From: Chitinophagaceae bacterium | GTDB taxonomy: Bacteria; Bacteroidota; Bacteroidia; Chitinophagales; Chitinophagaceae | Reading direction: 5' to 3' | NCBI GenBank assembly: GCA_016706055.1 | Contig: JADJKL010000012.1 | Location: 1 to 64,000, forward strand | DNA length: 64,000 bases | In this document: one piece after another, positions 14,868 through 21,489 of the stretch | Layout: each line of letters begins with the position of its first letter | Position numbering within the stretch: position 1 is the stretch's first letter | Notes under the pieces: model-generated | What the model was told of the DNA's origin: nothing | What the model saw: the letters and a program-made list of their open reading frames with translations, nothing else | Databases searched by the model: none | Program-made: the position numbers and the translations under genes

Positions 14868-16010
14868 TTAAAACAATTTTCCTTGCCCACCCGGAACCTG
14901 AAATTTACTCGTATCCAAACTCCATTCTTCTGCATTCATGTTATATAATTTTCCATATTTTTTATACTGTTGTGCCACCATCTCAGCAATATTTCCTTCG
15001 CCTCTCATTCTTACCCCCCACCTGGTATCATTTACTTTTCCATCATGGCTTTGCTCAATAAGGTGCCACACTTTATCTGCACGGTCAGGAAAATTTTTGT
15101 AGAGCCAATCATGAAATAAAAACTTGATGGCACCATTCAATCGTATAAATGTATAAGCTGTAAATGTGGCTCCGTTATCGGCTGCTGCTTTCATGATGCG
15201 TTGCATTTCATGTTCGTTCAATCCAGGTATCATCGGCCCCATCATAATACCCATTCTTACTCCTGCATTACTTAATTCATTAATCACTTTTAGTTTTTGA
15301 TTGGCAGTGGTTGTTCTTGGTTCCATTATTCTCCGCAGGTCTTCATTAAAAGAAGTTATTGATACCATTGCTGATACTAATTTTTTCTTCGCCATTTCTT
15401 GTAACACATCTTTGTCTTTCAGTATCCATGAATTTTTGGTGAGTATGCCAACGGGTTGATTGAACTCATTACACACTTCCAGTAAACCTCTTGTTAATCT
15501 ATATTTTTGTTCTGCTGGCTGATAGCAATCAGTATTGCCACTCAACATGATTGGCGTACCATCCCATTTTGGATGCATTAAAAATTTTCGCAACAGTTGC
15601 GGTGCATTTTTTTTGATGATTATTTTTCTTTCAAAATCAAGTCCGGCACTATAACCCCAGTACTCATGCACATTTCTTGCATAACAATAAATGCAACCAT
15701 GCTCACAACCAGCATAAGGGTTCATGCTATAACTCATCCCCACATCTTTGCTTTCTACTTTGTTGACGATTGTTTTTGATTCTTGTTCCATATAGATTGT
15801 CGGCACATTACTTTCTTCCCAATCATCAATTCCTTCAATATGCTCTTTGGTGCTTTCATTTTTAAAGAAGCGGTTCCTTGTGTTGAACTGTGCGCCTCTT
15901 CCTGCTAAATACTGTTCGCCTTCTTCTTGCTTTTTCGCTGCCACTTTAAAATGGTCTTGTTTTAAATGTTGCCCCTGCCCCCTAAAGGGGGACTTAGATT
16001 CATTGCTCAT
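14868..16010 (-). CDS. PA0069-family radical SAM protein (SplB-like)
   Basis: This is a 380-residue radical SAM enzyme of the PA0069/Rv2578c family, distantly related to spore photoproduct lyase; the substrate is unknown. The cluster-binding motif is NPYAGCEHGCIYCYARNVHEYWG (CxxxCxxC). PIMLSGNTDCYQPAEQKYRLTRG and GPMIPGLNEHEMQRIM follow, and the conserved tail is RWGVRMRGEG. The first 20 residues include SKSPFRGQGQ, encoded by a palindromic mini-repeat (15973-15994), so the N-terminus may have been altered by an insertion. It lies between two 2H phosphoesterase genes on the same strand. Confidence 0.9.
   Translation of the reverse strand: MSNESKSPFRGQGQHLKQDHFKVAAKKQEEGEQYLAGRGAQFNTRNRFFKNESTKEHIEGIDDWEESNVPTIYMEQESKTIVNKVESKDVGMSYSMNPYAGCEHGCIYCYARNVHEYWGYSAGLDFERKIIIKKNAPQLLRKFLMHPKWDGTPIMLSGNTDCYQPAEQKYRLTRGLLEVCNEFNQPVGILTKNSWILKDKDVLQEMAKKKLVSAMVSITSFNEDLRRIMEPRTTTANQKLKVINELSNAGVRMGIMMGPMIPGLNEHEMQRIMKAAADNGATFTAYTFIRLNGAIKFLFHDWLYKNFPDRADKVWHLIEQSHDGKVNDTRWGVRMRGEGNIAEMVAQQYKKYGKLYNMNAEEWSLDTSKFQVPGGQGKLF
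15973..15994. repeat. C-run/G-run mini-repeat within the radical SAM gene
   Basis: CCCCCTAAAGGGGGACTTAG is the same repeat type as 10844-10878. Here it lies in the coding region and adds SKSPFRGQ near the N-terminus in frame. Confidence 0.55.
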
Positions 16011-16065
16011 ACTCTTTTTTTAATTTGTTTCTAATATTTTTAAAGTCAATTCTTTATTAAATAAA

Positions 16066-16161
16066 AAAGGAGAATAAAGAGTTATCCTTTTCCTCAAACC
16101 GCCGTCAGGGTCTTCGACCGCTGACGGGGTGTCAACATCACTTTACTCTTTATTCTCCTTT
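16066..16161. repeat. 17-bp inverted repeat enclosing a REP hairpin
   Basis: The arm at 16066-16082 (AAAGGAGAATAAAGAGT) is the exact reverse complement of 16145-16161. The REP hairpin at 16102-16127 lies in the middle. It occupies the gap between the radical SAM gene and the second 2H phosphoesterase gene. Confidence 0.75.
16102..16127. repeat. REP-type hairpin (copy 2)
   Basis: The arms CCGTCAG and CTGACGG are perfectly complementary and enclose GGTCTTCGACCG (GGTC-TTC-GACC plus bulged G). The core layout matches copy 1, but both arms have changed together. Confidence 0.85.
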
Positions 16162-16209
16162 GTCTCACATAACCCTTCTCACATATATTCCGTTACTGTT
16201 GGAATATTT

Positions 16210-16836
16210 TTATCCAAACAGTTCTCCCTGCTTTGTCGCTACAGGCAGATTTTGAAATACAAATTTTTCTCTTACTACATATTTCTTTTTTACTTCGTCT
16301 ATTACTACTTGTCTTTTTAACAATGTCATGCTATCAGCAATAAACCGTCCCGTAAAATGCTTGTTACTGTATTCCAGCCAGCCTTTTTCGTATTGCCAGG
16401 GCTTTAATTTTCTTGCAATTGTCAGATGAGGTTCCATAATGAAGTGAGGTTTATTATCATCATTTATTTTCATCAACTTTTGGCTCTCTGTTCTGATTTG
16501 CTTTACCAGATTTTGTACCGGCAACTTACTTGTTACATTTATATAGATGGTATGCGAAGGAAAGCTGCCAAAATCCTTCAGCTCCACTTTAAATGCCGGA
16601 CTGCCCATTGCTACCATTCGTAACCGGTTCACAATTCTTTCTTCCATCATTTCGTACTGCATAAAATTTACCAGTGTGATATGTGGTTTGCCCCATTTGG
16701 CATGATCAGATTTGTATTTGTCTGAAAATTCCTCTTTCGTTTTCATAATTCGATTCCACAACTCCTCATGCGAACTCAGTACTAATAAATACTCATATAA
16801 CCGGTAGCCCGGCATGGCCGTTATTATTGTTTCCAT
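16210..16836 (-). CDS. 2H phosphoesterase (2'-5' RNA ligase family) 2
   Basis: This second 2H superfamily protein has 208 residues and the motifs WGKPHITLVNF and MEPHLTIARKL. It differs clearly in sequence from the first copy at 14279. Expected chemistry is hydrolysis or ligation at 2',3'-cyclic-phosphate or 2'-5' RNA ends. It is transcribed divergently from umuD, and the 86-bp gap holds a palindrome (16876-16893) that could control both directions. That placement hints at DNA-damage-linked expression, which would be unusual for this family. Function unproven. Confidence 0.83.
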   Translation of the reverse strand: METIITAMPGYRLYEYLLVLSSHEELWNRIMKTKEEFSDKYKSDHAKWGKPHITLVNFMQYEMMEERIVNRLRMVAMGSPAFKVELKDFGSFPSHTIYINVTSKLPVQNLVKQIRTESQKLMKINDDNKPHFIMEPHLTIARKLKPWQYEKGWLEYSNKHFTGRFIADSMTLLKRQVVIDEVKKKYVVREKFVFQNLPVATKQGELFG

Positions 16837-16875
16837 AACTATTTCATAAATGATTTAAAATAATTGCCCATTTTA

Positions 16876-16893
16876 TTAGTATAAATTTACTAA
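16876..16893 (+). promoter_or_regulatory. Candidate LexA-like operator upstream of umuD
   Basis: TTAGTA and TACTAA form a perfect inverted repeat with a 6-bp spacer. It lies just upstream of a -7-like box TAGCTTTA (16900-16907) and 30 bp before the umuD ATG, a position suited to repression. The same gap serves the divergent 2H phosphoesterase gene. Confidence 0.5.
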
Positions 16894-16922
16894 ATAATTT
16901 AGCTTTACAAAAATTAATTTTT

Positions 16923-17354
16923 ATGGAAGGGGAAGAATTTTACGGCGCAGCTTATAAAGGTTCAAAACAATTTACACAGCAACAGGTGAAAACATCGAAT
17001 GCCACAGGCTTTGGTGCCGCAGCGGATGATTATATGGAACGGGGCATTGACCTGAACGAAGAATTGATTAAAAATAAACCAGCCACTTATTTTTTCCGGA
17101 TGAAGGGAGATGCCATGCAGGACATTGGCATTTTTGATAAAGATGTACTGATTGTTGACCGTTCTGTAAAACTGGCGAATGGAAAAGTTATTGTAGCTGT
17201 ATTAAATGGCGAGTTATTGGTACGGCGGTTTCATAAAAATTTTTCTTCAGCATTTTTAATACCGGAGAACAATCGGTATAAAACAATTAACCTGGCGGAG
17301 TTTAATGATTTTGTAGTGTGGGGAGTGGTAATGTATGTTATTCATCAGATGTAA
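16923..17354 (+). CDS. umuD: UmuD-like S24 protein lacking the catalytic dyad
   Basis: This 143-residue LexA/UmuD-family protein is the usual partner of UmuC in translesion polymerase V. It has the N-terminal cleavage-type region ATGFGAAADDYMERGIDLNE (about 27-45) and the S24 fold segments ATYFFRMKGDAMQDIGIFDKDVLIVDRS and GKVIVAVLNGELLVRRF. The catalytic Ser of the usual GDSM is Ala64 here (GCC codon), and the catalytic Lys (VK in E. coli) is Arg101. Self-cleavage to UmuD' is therefore unlikely by the normal mechanism. The RAYT/REP element separates it from umuC. Confidence 0.88.
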   Translation: MEGEEFYGAAYKGSKQFTQQQVKTSNATGFGAAADDYMERGIDLNEELIKNKPATYFFRMKGDAMQDIGIFDKDVLIVDRSVKLANGKVIVAVLNGELLVRRFHKNFSSAFLIPENNRYKTINLAEFNDFVVWGVVMYVIHQM

Positions 17355-17363
17355 GTGAGAAAA

Positions 17364-17410
17364 CCCCGTCAGCGGTCAAAGCCCTCGTCAGCGGTTGAAA
17401 ACCCTGACGA
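17364..17410. repeat. REP-type hairpin pair upstream of RAYT (copy 3)
   Basis: The complete hairpin at 17385-17410 reads, on the minus strand, arms TCGTCAG and CTGACGA around GGTTTTCAACCG. Just before it (17366-17384) lies a second, degenerate left half with the shared word CGTCAGCGGT. So there are one and a half tandem copies, inverted relative to the other three hairpins. It lies 10 bp after the umuD stop and 33 bp before the transposase ATG. Confidence 0.8.
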
Positions 17411-17443
17411 CGGTTAGTTAGCTAGGAAATTAAAAATTAAACT

Positions 17444-18040
17444 ATGTATATCCAACCCATCATCGAAGGACAATACTTCCATATCTACAATCGGGGAGTA
17501 AACAGTGAAAATCTTTTTAAGGAAAAGAGAAACTATTACTTTTTTCTGGAACAGTATAAATTCTACTGCGCTGACATCCTTGAAACGCTGGCATTCTGTT
17601 TATTGAAAAATCATTTTCACCTGCTGGTATATGTAAAAGAAAATGTGGAAGTTCCCAGAAAGGATGGCAACGGTATGTTTAAACTAAACGCATCAAAACA
17701 ATTAGGGCATTTCTTTAATTCTTATGCTCAGTCAATCAATAAAGCTCACCAGCGTACCGGACCATTATTTGAGTCTCCTTTTGAAAGAAAGTTGGTAGAT
17801 GATGAAAGCTATATTATGTCGATGATTTATTACTGTCATCGTAATCCCGTTCATCATGGTTTCATAGATAATCTTTCAGACTGGGAGTTTTCTTCTTATC
17901 ACCCTATTCTAAAGAATGATAATAGCCTCGTAGCCGCTGATAAAGTAATAAGCCGGTTTGGAAATATTAATCATTTCGAAGAAGCACATAAAACGTTTAA
18001 TATACAGTCGGATTTGGAAAAATATATTATAGAATTTTAA
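17444..18040 (+). CDS. REP-associated tyrosine transposase (RAYT, Y1/HUH family)
   Basis: RAYTs are single-copy HUH nucleases thought to cut and spread REP hairpins. This 198-residue protein has the family start EGQYFHIYNRGVNSENLF. The HUH motif is KNHFHLLVYVK (His57 and His59). The C-terminal part has GPLFESPFERKLVDDESYIMSMIYYCHRNPVHHGF, with Tyr123 as the probable nucleophile. It is flanked on both sides by REP hairpins (17364-17410 and 18055-18079), the layout expected of a REPtron. It sits between umuD and umuC on the same strand, so it either joined or interrupted their operon. Length is normal for the family. Confidence 0.9.
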   Translation: MYIQPIIEGQYFHIYNRGVNSENLFKEKRNYYFFLEQYKFYCADILETLAFCLLKNHFHLLVYVKENVEVPRKDGNGMFKLNASKQLGHFFNSYAQSINKAHQRTGPLFESPFERKLVDDESYIMSMIYYCHRNPVHHGFIDNLSDWEFSSYHPILKNDNSLVAADKVISRFGNINHFEEAHKTFNIQSDLEKYIIEF

Positions 18041-18054
18041 ATCTCTTTTAACCG

Positions 18055-18079
18055 CGGACGGGGTCAAGACCGCCGTCCG
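18055..18079. repeat. REP-type hairpin downstream of RAYT (copy 4)
   Basis: The arms CGGACGG and CCGTCCG are perfectly complementary around GGTCAAGACCG. It ends 11 bp before the umuC ATG, so it lies where the umuC ribosome binding site should be. Confidence 0.85.
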
Positions 18080-18090
18080 GGATACAAACG

Positions 18091-19371
18091 ATGAAAGCAA
18101 TAGTAGACTGTAATAATTTCTATTGTTCCTGCGAACGGTTATTTAAACCGCATTTAGACAGGAAACCGGTTGTTGTTCTCAGCAATAACGATGGCTGCAT
18201 TATTTCCAGAAGTAATGAAGCCAAAAAATTAGGGGTGGAAATGGCCGGACCATATTTCAAAGCAAAGCCATTGATAGAAAAATACGATGTAGCTGTTTTT
18301 TCTTCTAACTATAATTTATACGGTGACTTGAGCTGGCGGGTGATGGAAACACTACGCATAATATTAGGGAGAAATAATGTAGAAGTATATTCTGTTGATG
18401 AAGCTTTTCTTGACCTTAGTATCTTTCCACCTAATGAATTACCTGTCATTGCAGAAAAAATAAAAAAAACAGTAGAAACATGGACGGGTATTAAAGTATC
18501 AGTTGGTGTAGCTCCCACCAAAGTGTTGGCAAAAGTTGCTAATCGTTTATCAAAGAAATATGTACAACAATATAAAGGTGTAATGGTGCTTAACAGCAAA
18601 GAAAAAATTATAGCCGCTTTGAAACAAACTGAAGTGGGAGATATTTGGGGCGTAGGTTATCAGTATGCACAAAAATTAAAAGAGCAATGGAGTATTTATG
18701 ATGCATATCAGCTAAGCCGTATGAGTGAGGACTTTGGAAAAGTATATCTCGGCGGCGTAGTGGGCAGTCGGTTACTTAGAGAACTAAAGGGCATTCCATC
18801 GAAAGACATGGAAGAAGAATTGGTAACAAAAAGAATGATTGCTACCACAAGAATGTTTGGTAAGCCGGTTGGCAATATTGATTCCATCAAAGAAGCAGTG
18901 GCGACTTATACTTCAAGAGCGGCAGAAAAATTGCGCCGACAACATAGTGCAGCTAGTGTAATAAATGTTTTCGTTGTATCGAAGGGAGAAAATCATAATG
19001 TAGATTTCAGGGGAGCTACGAGCAGTAAGTCTATTATACTGCCTGCTGCTACATCATTTACAAATGAATTGATAAAACCGGCGGTTGCGTTGGTAGATAA
19101 GTTATTTATTGAAGGAACACTGTATAAAAAAGCCGGGGTAATCCTCGGTGGTATTGTGCCTGACAATTCTATACAAGGAAATTTATTTGTATCAGAAACG
19201 AAAAACTGTGAACGAAAATTAATGGATATGATAGACAATGTAAACTTCAGTCAGCGGGATGATGTGCTGAAGTTTGCAGCATCCGGTACTACCCGTAACT
19301 GGAAGATGCAACAGAATTTTATCAGCGATCGTTACACAACGAGATGGAATGAGTTGTTTGAAGTAAAGTGA
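18091..19371 (+). CDS. umuC: Y-family DNA polymerase V catalytic subunit
   Basis: This error-prone translesion polymerase has 426 residues. The palm carries MKAIVDCNNFYCSCERLF (catalytic Asp6, steric-gate aromatic in NNFY), RKPVVVLSNNDGCIISRSNEAK and YSVDEAFLDLS (catalytic Asp-Glu). The HhH and little-finger regions follow (VSVGVAPTKVLAKVANRLSKK, LRELKGIPSKDMEE). It ends with the DUF4113-like tail (KKAGVILGGIVPDNSIQGNLF). Length is normal for UmuC. The REP hairpin 11 bp upstream of the ATG could affect its translation. It is separated from umuD by the RAYT gene. Confidence 0.95.
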   Translation: MKAIVDCNNFYCSCERLFKPHLDRKPVVVLSNNDGCIISRSNEAKKLGVEMAGPYFKAKPLIEKYDVAVFSSNYNLYGDLSWRVMETLRIILGRNNVEVYSVDEAFLDLSIFPPNELPVIAEKIKKTVETWTGIKVSVGVAPTKVLAKVANRLSKKYVQQYKGVMVLNSKEKIIAALKQTEVGDIWGVGYQYAQKLKEQWSIYDAYQLSRMSEDFGKVYLGGVVGSRLLRELKGIPSKDMEEELVTKRMIATTRMFGKPVGNIDSIKEAVATYTSRAAEKLRRQHSAASVINVFVVSKGENHNVDFRGATSSKSIILPAATSFTNELIKPAVALVDKLFIEGTLYKKAGVILGGIVPDNSIQGNLFVSETKNCERKLMDMIDNVNFSQRDDVLKFAASGTTRNWKMQQNFISDRYTTRWNELFEVK

Positions 19372-19393
19372 TGAAAACGTAAATCAAAGTTTA

Positions 19394-20131
19394 TCAAAGA
19401 CTGATAAACGGATTCTTTACATCATGATAAAATAGAAAAGTCCAATGTTCCTGTTGCCCTTGCTCCCACCATTGTTGCCGTAATTCCATTGCCTTCTTCC
19501 CATCATAATCATACTTAGCAGCAAACTTATGTTTCATTTGTTGCAATTGCGGTGCATCATCACCTCCAAAGAAAATCGTTTCTCCTTCTTCCTTTATCCA
19601 TATTACCTGATGAAACGGAGAATGTGCTCCGGTAATTTCATAATGGATATAATCATCAATAACTCCTTTATCATCCAACAGAACGACTTGAGATGAGTTT
19701 TGTAAACTCAATAATTCATTTTCAATATAAGAAGACGAACCTTTGCCAAATGCATATTCCAACTCTTGTTGTTGCACATAATATGTTGCATTAGGAAAAG
19801 ACAATCTTCTGCCTAACCCTTTTCTCTCAATTCCAATTCCACCAGAATGATCTTTATGCAAATGCGACATAACCACTTTGGTAACTTCAGAAGGATTGAT
19901 GCCTGCATCCATCAGATTTTGATGCAATTGTAATGTTCCGTTTATTTCAAAACCAAGCCCTGTATCAAGTAGTATAATATCATTAGAGGTAACAATAACA
20001 AAAGGCTGTATCTCTACCAACAGGCTTCCAGCAGGACGTTCTTTTAAATCATCTGCTCCATTATCAAATGGAACAAACTGTTTTGATTTATCTACGGTAA
20101 ATGTGCCTTCTGAAAGAGGGATTATTTTCAT
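19394..20131 (-). CDS. MBL-fold metallo-hydrolase
   Basis: This 245-residue cytoplasmic protein belongs to the metallo-beta-lactamase fold hydrolases. The dinuclear metal site is visible in SHLHKDHSGG (HxHxDH), then GAHSPFHQV and IFFGGDDAP, with the further His in FYHDVKNP near the C-terminus. An N-terminal strand pattern (PFVIVTSNDIILLDTGLGFEING) precedes it. The substrate cannot be told; quorum-quenching lactonase-like and generic hydrolase roles are both possible. It is convergent with umuC, and lies 17 bp downstream of rodA on the same strand, so it may share the cell-shape transcript. Confidence 0.85.
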   Translation of the reverse strand: MKIIPLSEGTFTVDKSKQFVPFDNGADDLKERPAGSLLVEIQPFVIVTSNDIILLDTGLGFEINGTLQLHQNLMDAGINPSEVTKVVMSHLHKDHSGGIGIERKGLGRRLSFPNATYYVQQQELEYAFGKGSSSYIENELLSLQNSSQVVLLDDKGVIDDYIHYEITGAHSPFHQVIWIKEEGETIFFGGDDAPQLQQMKHKFAAKYDYDGKKAMELRQQWWEQGQQEHWTFLFYHDVKNPFISL

Positions 20132-20148
20132 AATGTGATAACTGCAAA

Positions 20149-21489
20149 TTAACGTAAAACCATTTGCCGGTCAGCATCTAATCGTATTAATATAAAAAGC
20201 ATGATTGTAAACGTAAGTAATGATGTTCCTCCATAACTGATAAACGGAAGAGGAATGCCAATTACAGGTGCCAACCCAACAGTCATTCCGATATTAATAG
20301 CAATATGAAAAAACAAAACACCGGCAACGCCATAAGCATAACAACGGCTAAATGTACTTCGTTGCCGTTCTGCTACTGTTACAATTCTAAATAACAACAA
20401 AAGATATAATCCCAATAAAATAATACTGCCAACAAAGCCAAAGCCTTCGCCGACAGTGCAAAAAATAAAGTCGGTTCTTTGCTCGGGTACAAAATCGTAA
20501 CGGGTTTGTGTAGCTTTTAAAATTCCTTTTCCAAGAACTCTTCCGCTGCCAATGGCAATTTTTGACTGACGGACATTATAGCTACTGCCACTTTCCTTTT
20601 GTTTTTTAGCTTCCGCTTTAGTTAATGCCGGGTCTTTTTCTATATAAGGATTACTCTTACCAAATAAATCATAGATACGTTCTATCTGGTGCTTTTGCAA
20701 TATATTTTCAAAAATATAAGGAACAGCAAAACGTTGAATACCTACACAGATAATCCAGAAAAATACTATGCGAATTAAAATTGTTCTATTCCGTTTTATT
20801 TGTCGTCGAAAAATATAAACGATAAATGCTGCAATGACAGTAAGAATAATTGCCAATGTATTGGGCTCCATAACAATGGTGGCAATAATCAATGCTGCTA
20901 CTGCAAATCCAATTAGCAGAATTACTGAAGGCAGACCTTCTCTGTACATAACAATAAAGAATGAAAAATAAACCAATGCCAGTCCTGTTTCGCTTTGCAG
21001 AATAGTTAATGCTGCAGGGAATAGTGCAATTGCCGTAGCAATCATTTGTGAACGAATTTTTGAAAACTCTGTTTCAGGTCTTGATAAATACTTTGCTAAT
21101 GCCAGTGAAACAAATATTTTACAAAACTCAGCCGGCTGAAAATTGAAGGCTCCCATTCTTATGATAGACTCCGTTCCTTTTATTCTTGAGTGAAACGGGA
21201 ATACCAACAACAACATGAATATCCCAACGGTATACCAGAGATTAGCAGTTGCAGAAAAAAACTTACTATCCGTTAGCAGAATAAAAAAGGCAAGAACAGC
21301 ACCAATAATAAAGAAGTATAGCTGCTTACTGTAATCTGTTTTAAACCCAATAAAACTTTGAATAATCGAATCGCCTTCTTGATACGTTGCAGCAAAAATT
21401 GCTGTAAGCCCTACCGCAACTAGCAAGAGGTATATCCAAATCAGACTCCAATCAACACCTTTTGATATGGCAGGGTTTTGCTCCCTCAT
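20149..21489 (-). CDS. rodA: Rod-shape peptidoglycan polymerase RodA
   Basis: This SEDS-family glycosyltransferase polymerises lipid II in the elongasome together with PBP2. The 446 residues have about ten membrane segments. The SEDS landmarks are FNFQPAEFCKIFVSLALAKYLSRP and LQSETGLALVYFSFF, with the catalytic-loop region before GSGRVLGKGILKATQTRYDFVPEQRTDFIFCTVGEGFGFVG and the closing GIPLPFISYGGTSL. The ATG overlaps the end of the PBP2 gene by four bases (ATGA), so the pair is coupled. Some Bacteroidota RodA proteins carry an enlarged loop, as here (about 40 residues before GSGRVLG). Confidence 0.95.
   Translation of the reverse strand: MREQNPAISKGVDWSLIWIYLLLVAVGLTAIFAATYQEGDSIIQSFIGFKTDYSKQLYFFIIGAVLAFFILLTDSKFFSATANLWYTVGIFMLLLVFPFHSRIKGTESIIRMGAFNFQPAEFCKIFVSLALAKYLSRPETEFSKIRSQMIATAIALFPAALTILQSETGLALVYFSFFIVMYREGLPSVILLIGFAVAALIIATIVMEPNTLAIILTVIAAFIVYIFRRQIKRNRTILIRIVFFWIICVGIQRFAVPYIFENILQKHQIERIYDLFGKSNPYIEKDPALTKAEAKKQKESGSSYNVRQSKIAIGSGRVLGKGILKATQTRYDFVPEQRTDFIFCTVGEGFGFVGSIILLGLYLLLLFRIVTVAERQRSTFSRCYAYGVAGVLFFHIAINIGMTVGLAPVIGIPLPFISYGGTSLLTFTIMLFILIRLDADRQMVLR

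Noticed and set aside
17444..18040. IS200/IS605 insertion sequence
   Set aside because: There is no TnpB and no IS200-type ends; the flanking REP hairpins and RAYT-type motifs fit a REP-associated transposase better.
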